From the NCBI GenBank assembly GCA_000613465.1, contig BAJA01000014.1, forward strand, positions 1 to 64,000: a stretch of 64,000 nucleotides of DNA. The letters run 5' to 3'. Shown here one piece after another: positions 43,230 through 51,761 of this stretch. Origin of the DNA: Bacteroides nordii WAL 11050 = JCM 12987. Lineage in GTDB: Bacteria > Bacteroidota > Bacteroidia > Bacteroidales > Bacteroidaceae. The notes under the pieces are model-generated. The model had not been told where the DNA came from. It searched no databases and saw only the letters and a list, made by a program, of their open reading frames with translations. How positions within the stretch are numbered: the first letter of the stretch is position 1; every line of letters begins with the position of its first letter. The translations under genes and the position numbers were made by a program.

Positions 43230-44419
43230 AAATTGCGATTTTAACTCAATATTATAAGCCGGAAATGGGAGCACCTCAAAATCGGCTTTATGAAATGGCT
43301 GTCGGACTTAAAAAATGTGGTGCAGACATTACTATTATTACTGGTATGCCAAATTATCCTACAGGAAAAATATTTAAAGAATATAGAGGTAAATGGTTTT
43401 GTAAAGAGAGTTTGGATGAGATTGATGTATTTAGATTTTGGTTGTTTGCATCTAATGTAAAAACGTGTTTTGCCTCGTGTTTTAAGTATGCTATCTTTTT
43501 TCTTTTTCAGTTTTGTTTTCATTGAAATACGTTTCGAAAAAAAAAGATTCGATTTTATAATTGTTGAAAGTCCTCCTTTAACATTAGGGGTGAGTGGATA
43601 TTTCTTATCGAAGACTTGTAAGTCTAAAATGATAATGAATATATCTGATTTATGGCCTTTATCTGCAAGAGAGTTAGGGGTCTTGACTGATGGAGTAATT
43701 TATCGTATACTTGAAAAGTTAGAATGTTTTTTATATAAGAAATCAGTAGCATGTATGGGGCAATCTCAAGAAATAGTCAGCTATGTTTCTCAACATGGTG
43801 CATCTCAAGCGTATCTTTTTAGAAATGGGGTTACGCCAGAACGTTTTCAGAATATCTCAAATAAGAAAAAGACGAATGGTAATCTTATTATTGTATATGC
43901 CGGACTTTTGGGGGTTGCTCAAGGAATTTTAGAAATTTGTCAAAAAATTGATTTTAAATCGTTAGGAGCTGAATTTCATATTTATGGTGCTGGAGGTGAG
44001 CAATATTTAATTGAAGAGTTTTTGATGACTAATTCAGAGAGAGGCATTTTTTTCATGGTAGAGTTTCGCGTGATGAGATACCAGGTTTATTAAAACAGGC
44101 TGATGTTACTTTAATACCTTTAGTGAAAAATATATTCGGAGCTGTACCTTCCAAAATTTATGAATCTATGGCTGCAGGAGTTCCTATCTTATTTGCTGGT
44201 GAAGGAGAAGGGCAGCGTATAATTGAAGAAAATTGTTTAGGTTGGGTTTCTCGTTCAAGAGACTATGAGAAATTAATTGAAAATATAAAATTAATTCGTT
44301 CAAATGATATTGATATGTTACGAAAAAGAGAAAATTGCAAAAATGCTGCAGAAAATTTGTTTAATAGACCTAGACAGATTAAAGCACTATTTCAATACCT
44401 CTCTCAATTAAATACTTAA
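43226..44419 (+). pseudogene. GT4 glycosyltransferase (WbuB-like), two frameshifts
   Basis: A GT-B glycosyltransferase of about 397 residues if joined, starting MKIAILTQYYKPEMGAPQNRLYEMAVGL, the donor-independent start of WbuB-like enzymes. Break 1 is at TTTT 43468-43471 (one T too many; corrected VKTCLPRVLSML). Break 2 is at TTTTTTT near 44047-44054 (one T missing; corrected RGIFFHGRVSRDEIPGLLKQADVTLIPL). Between and after the breaks the chain is complete: FDFIIVESPPLTLGVSGY, MIMNISDLWPLSARELG, and VPSKIYESMAAGVPILFAGEGEG with the donor-site Glu. WbuB-type enzymes often add amino sugars such as FucNAc. Homopolymer changes again suggest sequence error. Confidence 0.8.
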
Positions 44420-44525
44420 TATTTGGTTATTTTACAGCATATTCGTTTGCTCAATATTGTTTTTCTATTAAGAGAAATTACTTATTATAGAGCATCTAAC
44501 TTTATTTTATCATAATAACTCATTT

Positions 44526-45749
44526 ATGAAAATACCCTTTTCACCACCTTATATTGACGAGGCGGTTATCAACGAAGTCGTTGATTCGTTACGTTCCGGT
44601 TGGATCACATCCGGTCCGAAAGTAAAGGCTTTGGAGGAAGAAATAAAATCTTTTTCGGGAGCAAAAGAAGTACTTTGTGTCAATTCCTGGACATCAGGAG
44701 CTATTATGATGTTGCGTTGGCTGGGAGTGAAGGAGGGCGATGAAGTGATCGTTCCTGCCTATACTTATAGTGCAACGGCGTTGGCGGTGCTTCATGCCGG
44801 AGCTAAACCTGTAATGGTGGATTCTGGAACGGATTTTAATATTTCGGTGGAGGCTGTTCGTAAAGCTATTACTTCTAAAACAAAGGCAATTATTCCGGTA
44901 GATATTGCCGGCTTTCCTTGCGATTATGAAAAGATCATGGCACTGGTGCAGGAATCTGAAATGATAAAATTGTTCCGTGCGGAATCTTCCGTGCAAGAAA
45001 AATTGGGACGTATCTTGGTGATGAATGATGCTGCCCACTCTTTGGGAGCACGCTACAGTAGTCATCAGCGTACCGGTTGTGAAACTGATATAGCTATCTT
45101 TTCACTCCATGCCGTGAAAAATGTGACTACTGCTGAAGGTGGAGCCATTTGTTTGAACTTGCCCAATCCGTTTGATAATGCAGAATTATATAAGGAACTA
45201 CGGATGATGAGCCTAAACTGCCAGACTAAGGATGCTTTTTCAAAATCAAAAGCCGGAGGATGGCGTTATGATATTGTTGGTTTCGGAATGAAAATCAATA
45301 TGGCTGATGTGAATGCTGCCATCGGACTGGCGCAAATACGGGAATATTCGGAGTTACTAAAAGAGAGAAAACGGGTCTTCGATACTTACAATAATGCTTT
45401 TTCGGCTTGTGACTGGGCTATTGTTCCACCTTCTGTGGATGGAGAAAAAGAAAGTTCTTATCATATTTATGCTTTACGCGTTAAAGGTTTTACCGAAGAA
45501 CAACGCGACCGGATGATTGATGAGATCGCTAAAAGTGAAGTGGCTGTGAATGTACACTTTATACCGATGCCGATGTTGTCGTTCTTTAAATCGATGGGAT
45601 ATGATATTAAGGATTATCCACAGGCTTATCAGAACTTTAAGAGTGAGATATCGTTGCCGATATATCCCCAATTGGATAGTGAAAAATTAAAATTCATTAT
45701 TGATACTGTAAAGGCGGCCTATACGACCGTGATTGCAAAAAACAGATAG
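44526..45749 (+). CDS. DegT/DnrJ/EryC1/StrS family sugar aminotransferase
   Basis: A 407-residue PLP enzyme that aminates a keto-sugar nucleotide. It starts MKIPFSPPYIDEAVINEVVDSLRSGWITSGPKV, the usual opening. The PLP-binding Lys lies in IFSLHAVKNVTTAEGGAI (about 196-213), and NDAAHSLGARY holds the cofactor Asp. C-terminal YHIYALRVKG and NVHFIPMPML complete the pattern. Codon use changes here from AT-rich to typical Bacteroides, so this gene and the next belong to the more conserved capsule end. It overlaps the sugar transferase by 17 bases. Confidence 0.93.
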   Translation: MKIPFSPPYIDEAVINEVVDSLRSGWITSGPKVKALEEEIKSFSGAKEVLCVNSWTSGAIMMLRWLGVKEGDEVIVPAYTYSATALAVLHAGAKPVMVDSGTDFNISVEAVRKAITSKTKAIIPVDIAGFPCDYEKIMALVQESEMIKLFRAESSVQEKLGRILVMNDAAHSLGARYSSHQRTGCETDIAIFSLHAVKNVTTAEGGAICLNLPNPFDNAELYKELRMMSLNCQTKDAFSKSKAGGWRYDIVGFGMKINMADVNAAIGLAQIREYSELLKERKRVFDTYNNAFSACDWAIVPPSVDGEKESSYHIYALRVKGFTEEQRDRMIDEIAKSEVAVNVHFIPMPMLSFFKSMGYDIKDYPQAYQNFKSEISLPIYPQLDSEKLKFIIDTVKAAYTTVIAKNR

Positions 45750-46368
45750 TATATTTACAAACACTAAACAGATAAGCTTCTTGATTCGTTTTTTTGATAT
45801 CGTTTTTTCCCTTTTGGGAATTTTATTACTTTCTCCTGTCTTTCTTCTTCTTTATATAGCCATTTGCCTCGAAAGTAAAGGAGGCGGTTTCTATAAACAG
45901 CTCCGTGTGGGACAATACGGGCGGGATTTTTATGTCTATAAATTCCGTTCAATGCGTATGGGAGCTGATAAGAAGGGGTTGATAACGGTAGGGGGGAGAG
46001 ATCCCAGAATAACCCGTACCGGATACTTTATTCGGAAGTATAAATTGGATGAATTGCCTCAATTGTTTAATGTGCTGAAAGGTGATATGAGTTTGGTGGG
46101 ACCACGTCCTGAGGTTCGTAAATATGTGGATTTATATTCCGATGAACAGAAGAAGGTATTGAGTGTACGTCCGGGAATTACGGATTATGCTTCTATTGAA
46201 TATGTAGATGAAAATACGATTCTTGGAGGGGCTTCAGATCCCGACAAAGCATATATAGAACAGATTATGCCCGATAAAATACGGTATAATATGAAATATA
46301 TATGTAATCGTTCGGTGAAGGAGTATTTTAAAATTATATTTCAGACATTTTGGAGCATCATACGTTAA
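45733..46368 (+). CDS. initiating sugar-phosphate transferase (WcaJ/PglC-type)
   Basis: A 211-residue monotopic membrane enzyme that puts the first sugar phosphate on undecaprenyl phosphate. One membrane helix (RFFDIVFSLLGILLLSPVFLLLYIAI, about 19-44) precedes FYKQLRVGQYGRDFYVYKFRSM (about 53-74), the conserved block with the catalytic Asp-Glu region KYKLDELPQLFNVLKGDMSLVGPRPE further on. It starts at TTG 45733: a stop codon directly precedes it in frame, so no earlier start exists. It overlaps the aminotransferase by 17 bases; such pairs are common at the end of Bacteroides capsule loci. Last gene of the locus. Confidence 0.92.
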   Translation: MQKTDSIFTNTKQISFLIRFFDIVFSLLGILLLSPVFLLLYIAICLESKGGGFYKQLRVGQYGRDFYVYKFRSMRMGADKKGLITVGGRDPRITRTGYFIRKYKLDELPQLFNVLKGDMSLVGPRPEVRKYVDLYSDEQKKVLSVRPGITDYASIEYVDENTILGGASDPDKAYIEQIMPDKIRYNMKYICNRSVKEYFKIIFQTFWSIIR

Positions 46369-46467
46369 ATATAATCGGGGGAAAAATAAAAGAGATTATT
46401 CTAATTTTGTTTGTTCCTTATTATGTGAGAAGGGGAAAGAAGTAATTCTTCTTGGAGGCAGAGTGTG

Positions 46468-46510
46468 AAAATAGCCAGGGTCATCTTTAAAGGTGATTTC
46501 GGCTATTTTT
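46468..46510 (+). terminator. capsule operon terminator
   Basis: AAAATAGCC (46468-46476) pairs with GGCTATTTT (46501-46509). An inner TCATCTTTAAAGGTGA hairpin lies between them and a T-run follows. It stands 100 bases after the last capsule gene. Confidence 0.75.
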
Positions 46511-46686
46511 TTGTTAATTTAGTATAGGTGAAATCATGAATAATTTTATCCAACCAGTATGCAGAATTTTGAAAAAAATATGGAAGAATACTTTTATATG
46601 GATAATGCTACTTTTATCAGAATACACTACCTTGAACGGAGGAATTGATATGTTGTTGAAAACTGATCGGTATATTTCTTTTTTTC

Positions 46687-46720
46687 CATCGCTTACCGAA
46701 CCTCCCCGTGCGGGAAGTAC
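46687..46720 (-). repeat. REP-like 34-bp palindromic element, copy 3
   Basis: On the minus strand it reads GTACTTCCCGCACGGGGAGG followed by TTCGGTAAGCGATG. It lies in the 442-base gap between the capsule locus and the histidine decarboxylase gene. A 69-codon open frame (46536-46745) runs through it, but this has no coding look and I do not call it. Confidence 0.75.
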
Positions 46721-46810
46721 GTTTCGTTTTTTTTTGATTCTTTAGACTATTGGGGCTAATCATTCTGTGTTAAACGTTGTTCTATGAGCAACATCTAAAC
46801 CAATAGTAAT

Positions 46811-47698
46811 ATGAAAGATTTAGTAGCTGACATCAAGTATGATGCCTCAAAAGTGATTAATCAGGCCGTGGGGCCAAGTAAAGAATTTTGTATAGGATAT
46901 ATGAATCCCGGTGCTGGTGAGGGATACATCTCTACCATGAAGCTCTCCGTCGGTACAGTCGATGTGAAAGACCTCGATACAGTAACCGAGAACATTGTTT
47001 CTTATGACCGTTGCGAGAAGAATGATGCTTATATTGGTCAGATCAACATGCTTACTGTCTCTTCTTTTTGTGGACTGAATGGTGCGGTCTGGGGTTTTGA
47101 TCTTGCTAAACATGACGACATTGCAAGTGGAGCAGAGAAGCCGATGTACATGCAATCTCAACCCGATGGACCTGATATTCCTGTTTACAATGTTCGTCCG
47201 CTACTCGAAGCTACCGAGCGCTTGTTCGGTAAAGAGCAACAACGCCGTTTTCCGCCTATGCCCGGTTCACACATTATCTGTGCTAATAAGGATGTCACTG
47301 CCCGTGGTCCGCTATGGGTATGGTCTGCCATAGGTATTGCTATTCTGAAAAACCGTAGTAAAGGTTCTTCTCTTTTCATAGAAGATGCCAATACCTACGG
47401 AAATGATTCTACTACAGAGTCTGAGATGATTGGCTATCTTGAAGGTACTCTTCGCAAAGTGACCAATAGTATTGCCTTGTGCGGACAAGATCAGGGAGTG
47501 GAATACGAACGTATCTATGTAGGTTACAAATACACATTCGTAGAACCTCATCAGGTAGGTTGCGCTCTTACCTGTGCCCCTTATATTAACCTCGCTCAGA
47601 ATGCAATTCCTGAGGGTATGCAAGCCTCCGACCTGCGTCAACTCACTATCAGCGAGTGGGAAAAGAAATTGAAACTTGAAGAGTTGACTATCTGGTAA
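46811..47698 (+). CDS. hdcA: pyruvoyl-type histidine decarboxylase proenzyme
   Basis: A 295-residue proenzyme resembling the pyruvoyl-dependent histidine decarboxylase of lactobacilli, which turns histidine into histamine and CO2. Shared blocks: IGYMNPGAGEGYI (about 28-40), IVSYDRCEKNDAYIGQINM (about 62-80), then LTVSSFCGLNG, where self-cleavage between Ser84 and Ser85 would form the pyruvoyl group. Further on come MPGSHIICANKDVTARGP (about 150-167), LWVWSAIGIAIL, and YTFVEPHQVGCALTCAPYI (about 241-259) with the catalytic Glu245. The C-terminal LTISEWEKKL also matches. No histidine/histamine antiporter or HdcB gene is nearby. It is a single-gene unit. The enzyme family is clear; true substrate use is inferred. 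Confidence 0.88.
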   Translation: MKDLVADIKYDASKVINQAVGPSKEFCIGYMNPGAGEGYISTMKLSVGTVDVKDLDTVTENIVSYDRCEKNDAYIGQINMLTVSSFCGLNGAVWGFDLAKHDDIASGAEKPMYMQSQPDGPDIPVYNVRPLLEATERLFGKEQQRRFPPMPGSHIICANKDVTARGPLWVWSAIGIAILKNRSKGSSLFIEDANTYGNDSTTESEMIGYLEGTLRKVTNSIALCGQDQGVEYERIYVGYKYTFVEPHQVGCALTCAPYINLAQNAIPEGMQASDLRQLTISEWEKKLKLEELTIW

Positions 47699-47750
47699 TG
47701 AAGCCTTCCCTTTTATACATTCATTGGTTTCTTATTACAGGATTATAGAA

Positions 47751-47871
47751 AGAGAAAATACAGGTTGCGAGGGCACACGGTTTATTGATACTTTTGAGAG
47801 AGGAACGGAGTGTTCGTTTCATTCATAAGTTGTTCGTTTGTAGTTTGTAAGTGCTTCGTAACCTGTATCTC
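47751..47871. repeat. widely spaced inverted repeat between convergent genes
   Basis: AGAGAAAATACAGGTTGCGA (47751-47770) pairs with TCGTAACCTGTATCTC (47856-47871) apart from a 3-base bulge and one mismatch. About 85 bases lie between the arms. The right arm runs into TTTTTT. It may act as a terminator for the histidine decarboxylase gene; role uncertain. Confidence 0.45.
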
Positions 47872-47875
47872 TTTT

Positions 47876-48655
47876 TTAATTGTTTTTTATCCACCAATCG
47901 ATCATTTTACGTGCCAGGCTGAGTTTACGTGGCAGTTCCGGTAGGTTCTCACGTGTGTAGAAAGCTCCTGAACTCAACTCTTCGTCTTGTAAACTGATTT
48001 CTCCGCCGGCATAATCGGCAATGAATCCTACCATTAACCCGCTGGGATAGGGCCACGGCTCGTTACCAAAATAAGTGATGTTTTTAATATCAAGTCCTGT
48101 TTCCTCTTTTACTTCGCGCATTACACATTCTTCCAGTGTTTCTCCGGTTTCCAGAAAACCTGCTACCAGGCTATAGAAAGTTCCTTTAAAATTTCGTGCA
48201 TGTACCAATAGTAACGAATCTTCTTTACGTACCAACACCAGTATGGCTGCTGAAATAGAAGGATACATTTCGTTTCCGCATGCCGGACATTTCTTCATGA
48301 TAGTATCTTTCATTTCCGTTTTTGTGCCACATACCGGGCAGAAACGGCTATGCTGATCCCAATGTAGTATTTCGAAAGCTTTTCCTGCTGTATGGTATTG
48401 TTTCAACGGGATAAAATCATAAGAAGCACGTAGCCCGGTCATACAATATTCGTCGGATTCTTCTATGGGATGGCTGACTACGAAGGCCTTGCAGGGCTGT
48501 CCCTCCAGAATACATATTTCGTGTACATGGGTATCTGCCGGGATAGGTAGAGGAGGTTGTTCGTTACAAGGGATTGTCAACTTATTATTCTGCTTTTTAA
48601 GTAGTAGCTGGTCTTTGTAGAATACAATCCACCAGGTAGTAGTTAATTTGCTCAT
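47876..48655 (-). CDS. nudC: NAD(+) diphosphatase / NAD-capped RNA decapping hydrolase
   Basis: A 259-residue Nudix enzyme that splits NADH/NAD into NMN and AMP and removes NAD caps from RNA. Zinc ribbon CPVCGTKTEMKDTIMKKCPACG (about 106-127), and Nudix box GFLETGETLEECVMREVKEETGLD (about 167-190) with the REVKEE core. The quintet downstream (EPWPYPSGLMVGF) is typical of NudC (SQPWPFPxS). The start MSKLTTTWWIVFYKDQLLL overlaps the end of the unknown gene upstream by 4 bases, so both are in one operon. Confidence 0.93.
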   Translation of the reverse strand: MSKLTTTWWIVFYKDQLLLKKQNNKLTIPCNEQPPLPIPADTHVHEICILEGQPCKAFVVSHPIEESDEYCMTGLRASYDFIPLKQYHTAGKAFEILHWDQHSRFCPVCGTKTEMKDTIMKKCPACGNEMYPSISAAILVLVRKEDSLLLVHARNFKGTFYSLVAGFLETGETLEECVMREVKEETGLDIKNITYFGNEPWPYPSGLMVGFIADYAGGEISLQDEELSSGAFYTRENLPELPRKLSLARKMIDWWIKNN

Positions 48656-49497
48656 TTCTTTAATAACTTTTTTATATCCGATTCATTGATCCATTGCTGT
48701 TTTGACGGGCGTCCGCATCCAATAGTGGTTCCCGTTTCCGGCATTCTCACCTGTCTCATTTGCGCCTTTTCGCAGGCTGTTTGCATGGCTTGCATGGGAT
48801 CTTTCCGGCGGGGTTTGATACTGGAATATTCTGTGGGAAAATCGAGTCCTAATTCTTCCATTAATAATTTTAGCTGCCGGCGTGGTTCTTTAGCATTCGG
48901 GTGTTCTTTGATGAGGTACATCAGCTTCCGACGCTTGTCAAAAGGTTCCTGATATTCCCGCAGCATTTCTTTGTTTACAAAAGTGATGTAAGTAACCGTT
49001 CCGTTTCCGGCGTGGTCTATTACACTTAGTCCTTCGTTGTGTGCCAGGTATTTTGTATTGCGATGCCCACACATGACGGTATCTTTCAGAAGAGACAGGT
49101 AGATGAATCTGATTATGTCATGTTCGTCATTATACCGGATACCTTTGGGCTTCAGATACCGGCTGTTGAGCCTCTTCATATAGTGGGGCGTCACCCGGCT
49201 ACACCTGTATTCGTCGATGAGGTAGATGCCTTTTTCACCATATTCGTTGGTATAGAAGGTATAAAAGGCATAATGAATGACCTTTGGATCTTCAAGCATG
49301 ATCATAATGTTCCATACTATTCCTGTGCGGGGAGAGGTGACACTCACATGACTCTCTACCGGAAACGACAGGGAATACTTCATTCCCCGTCCGGTTCTTG
49401 CCAGTAGTCCGATATATTCTTCGGATAAAAAATCCCACTCTTTATTCAGTTCTCCTTCTATCTGTATAGGTAGTAGCTTGTTGCTTAGTTCTTTCAT
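48652..49497 (-). CDS. protein of unknown function coupled to nudC
   Basis: A 281-residue soluble protein that I do not recognise. No signal peptide or membrane helix. It starts MKELSNKLLPIQIEGELNKEWDFLSEEYIGLLARTGRGMKYS. The middle has DEYRCSRVTPHYMKRLNSRYLK and HDIIRFIYLSLLKDTVMCGHRNTKYLAHNEGLSVI. The end is basic and helical (RRKLMYLIKEHP, SDIKKLLKK). Cys/His residues are few, so no obvious metal site. It overlaps nudC by 4 bases. A TATCTTTG box on the minus strand lies 46 bases upstream. Confidence 0.7.
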   Translation of the reverse strand: MKELSNKLLPIQIEGELNKEWDFLSEEYIGLLARTGRGMKYSLSFPVESHVSVTSPRTGIVWNIMIMLEDPKVIHYAFYTFYTNEYGEKGIYLIDEYRCSRVTPHYMKRLNSRYLKPKGIRYNDEHDIIRFIYLSLLKDTVMCGHRNTKYLAHNEGLSVIDHAGNGTVTYITFVNKEMLREYQEPFDKRRKLMYLIKEHPNAKEPRRQLKLLMEELGLDFPTEYSSIKPRRKDPMQAMQTACEKAQMRQVRMPETGTTIGCGRPSKQQWINESDIKKLLKK

Positions 49498-49542
49498 TCT
49501 CTTTATGCTCTCATCAGGAACACCTCTGATTTAATAGAGTTA

Positions 49543-49550
49543 CAAAGATA
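49543..49550 (-). promoter_or_regulatory. -7 box for the unknown-nudC operon
   Basis: Minus-strand TATCTTTG matches TAnnTTTG and lies 46 bases before the start codon. No TTTG is seen at the -33 distance. It lies just before the end of the ABC-F gene, whose stop codon is at 49557. Confidence 0.45.
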
Positions 49551-49556
49551 TGCATT

Positions 49557-51146
49557 TTAAAGGATGATTTTCCTTTCCACTCCTATTTCATTTATAAAAT
49601 ATTTATCATGTGATACTACCAGCACTGTTCCTGTATAATCTCTGATGGTCGATGTGATGATTTCTATACTTTGAATATCCAGGTTGTTGGTCGGTTCATC
49701 CAGAATAAACATATCGGGCGTATTATTACTGATCATCAGACAACAGAAGGCAAGCCGCATCTTTTCTCCGCCACTGAGTTTCTTACAGGGTTTATCCCAT
49801 ACTGTGGAGGGGAACAGATAGCGATTGAGTCTGATTTTCACCTCATGTTCGGGCAGGTTGCGAATGTTGAAAGCCTCCGCTTGCTGAAGAACACTCCGTT
49901 CATTCTGAATGATAGAGTACTCCTGATTGAGGTAGACATATTTGAAATCGGCACGGAGTAATGTTCCTTCCTTGGGCGTGATATTTCCGGTGATGAGTTT
50001 GAGCAAAGTGGTTTTACCGCATCCATTTGAACCTTCAATGCAAAGACGGTCACCACTTTTCAATTGAAAGCTGAGTGGATCTTTCCATAACAGCTCGTCT
50101 TTATAGCCAAAATTAATATCGGTTGCCGTAATCAGAATCTTTCCGATACGTAATCCTGAAGTATCAAAATCGGTTTTTAATACTGCCGCATCAGAAAGGG
50201 AACTTCTGATTTGAGTCATCTCACCGGTTAACTTTTCCGCTTTCTCAGCATGTATATCATTAAGTTTGGTAGTACTCTTTTCTGCTCTGTCTTTCAATGT
50301 ATTCATCATAATGCGTGGAATACCTTTCCTGGCACTTGCTTTCTCGCCGCGTACATTCTGTTTTTCTTTTCGTTCGGTCACTTCACGGGCTATCTTCCGG
50401 GCTAAACGAAGTTCTTTTTCTTTTTCTTCGAGTTGTTGTTGCAGGGCATTTAGCATGATACCTTTTTGTTCTTTATAAAACTCATAGTTGCCTCCATAAG
50501 TAGTAATGTTGTTTGGGGTTAGTTCACAGGTAGTATTCAGCAGATTGAGCAGTGTCCGGTCATGGCTGACAACAATAAGTGTGGAAGCTGCTTTCTTTAT
50601 GAAATCATAAAGCCGTTTTCTCCCTTGAATATCCAGATGGTTGGTCGGCTCATCCAGCAGAATTACGGAGGGAGAATGTATTTCCATACCAGCCAGGAAT
50701 ACCCGGGTTTTCTCTCCGCCACTGAGTTGGCACAGGGGGAGTGAGGCTGTTTTGTCTCCTAATCCCCAGGACTCTAAAGCAGCTTGTATTCTTTCTTCAA
50801 TATTCCAATCTTCATCAAGAGTATTAAAGTTTTCTACAGACACATCACCGTTCAGTATGGCGTGTAGCGCTTCTATTTTTTTGTCTACTCGTAAGGCTTG
50901 TGCAATGGTCTGTCCGTCATATTGTCCGAAATGTTGGGGAATATAATAGATATCGTCCGGCCGGACCACCGTTCCTGATGAAGGCGGCAGCCATCCGGCT
51001 ATAATCTGTAGCAGGGTTGATTTGCCCGAACCATTATTTCCGATTAATGCAATCTTTTGCCCCTTGTTTACAGAGAGGGTAAGGTCTTTAAACAGAATTT
51101 CTTTATCTGCATGTATATACGTGATTTGTTGAATGGATATACTCAT
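49557..51146 (-). CDS. ABC-F family ATP-binding protein
   Basis: A 529-residue soluble protein with two ABC ATPase domains and no membrane part. Domain 1: Walker A GNNGSGKSTLL (about 36-46), signature LSGGEKTRVFLAG, Walker B VILLDEPTNHLD. A charged linker (about 215-310: LQQQLEEKEKELRLARKIAREVTERKEKQNVRGEK) separates it from domain 2: GSNGCGKTTLL, LSGGEKMRLAFCC, MFILDEPTNNLD. ABC-F proteins act on the ribosome, as translation factors or antibiotic-resistance proteins. A leader of about 190 bases with a 5-codon open frame hints at translational control, as in resistance ABC-F genes, but the substrate is unknown. Confidence 0.88.
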   Translation of the reverse strand: MSISIQQITYIHADKEILFKDLTLSVNKGQKIALIGNNGSGKSTLLQIIAGWLPPSSGTVVRPDDIYYIPQHFGQYDGQTIAQALRVDKKIEALHAILNGDVSVENFNTLDEDWNIEERIQAALESWGLGDKTASLPLCQLSGGEKTRVFLAGMEIHSPSVILLDEPTNHLDIQGRKRLYDFIKKAASTLIVVSHDRTLLNLLNTTCELTPNNITTYGGNYEFYKEQKGIMLNALQQQLEEKEKELRLARKIAREVTERKEKQNVRGEKASARKGIPRIMMNTLKDRAEKSTTKLNDIHAEKAEKLTGEMTQIRSSLSDAAVLKTDFDTSGLRIGKILITATDINFGYKDELLWKDPLSFQLKSGDRLCIEGSNGCGKTTLLKLITGNITPKEGTLLRADFKYVYLNQEYSIIQNERSVLQQAEAFNIRNLPEHEVKIRLNRYLFPSTVWDKPCKKLSGGEKMRLAFCCLMISNNTPDMFILDEPTNNLDIQSIEIITSTIRDYTGTVLVVSHDKYFINEIGVERKIIL

Positions 51147-51344
51147 ACTAACTACTGGGTTTTGAATGTTAAATACTTGGGATAATTAAAAAAAGGAGGG
51201 GAGGGACAAACACAATAGTGGCTAAACATACACGTTTGTGATGCTTAGCGTCAATAGAAAGATAGCATATAAAAAGTGATGTTTACCGAAATGTCTTGTC
51301 TTACTTAGATATTCTCATCGGGGTAGTTTAAATTGATTCGGTGG

Positions 51345-51375
51345 CAAAGATAGGATAAAAATTGGAATAGACAAA
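51345..51375 (-). promoter_or_regulatory. promoter for the ABC-F gene
   Basis: On the minus strand TTTG (51372-51375), a 19-base spacer and TATCTTTG (51345-51352) match the consensus fully. The leader to the ATG at 51146 is about 190 bases and includes ATGAGAATATCTAAGTAA (51318-51301, a 5-codon frame) and a GCTAAACAT/ATGCTTAGC hairpin near 51220-51250. Confidence 0.75.
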
Positions 51376-51714
51376 ATAAAGGTTCATTTGATAAATGTGT
51401 AGTTGTCAAAAAAGTAATTATAAAAATCCTTTAAGAGAGAATATAAGGTAGAATATAAATACTCACTCTGATGTAATCTGCTGATTGATAATGAATATAA
51501 ATCTTCTGTTTAAAGATAGGCAAGAGTGTACAATTATGCGAGTGTTAATTGTACATCTTTGTGATACTAAAATGTACACATTTGATATGCTAAAATGTAC
51601 ATTCTTATAAAGCAAAATCAGGGGTGTTAAAAAATGAATTAACATTATTAACGAACTACGCATTTGTAGGATGAATCGAAATAAAAGCCCCTGTAGAAAG
51701 ACGAGGGCAACCTA

Positions 51715-51761
51715 AATGTTTTCAATGGTTCAAAGATACTAATTTGAAAGCTAATTACAAC
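51715..51761 (-). CRISPR. solitary CRISPR-repeat-like sequence (type II-C family)
   Basis: Read on the minus strand from 51761, 42 of 47 positions agree with the type II-C repeat I remember from B. fragilis, including the unbroken GCTTTCAAATTAGTATCTTT and GAACCATTG. It is a single copy without spacers or cas genes. It lies in a 947-base interval (51147-52093) that has no convincing gene. It could be a remnant of an array, or an anti-repeat of a tracrRNA-type RNA on the plus strand. The memory of the repeat cannot be checked here. Confidence 0.45.

Noticed and set aside
46536-46745. 69-codon open frame between the capsule locus and histidine decarboxylase
   Set aside because: It begins next to the capsule terminator, runs through the REP-like element and ends in T-rich DNA; no conserved or domain-like content.
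49557-51146. ABC transporter ATPase subunit
   Set aside because: Two ABC domains in one chain with a charged linker and no membrane segment or permease gene nearby; this is the ABC-F layout.
51463-51663. 66-codon leftward open frame in the 51-52 kb gap
   Set aside because: Low-complexity, AT-rich residues, no clear start signal or domain; lies in a region of repeats.
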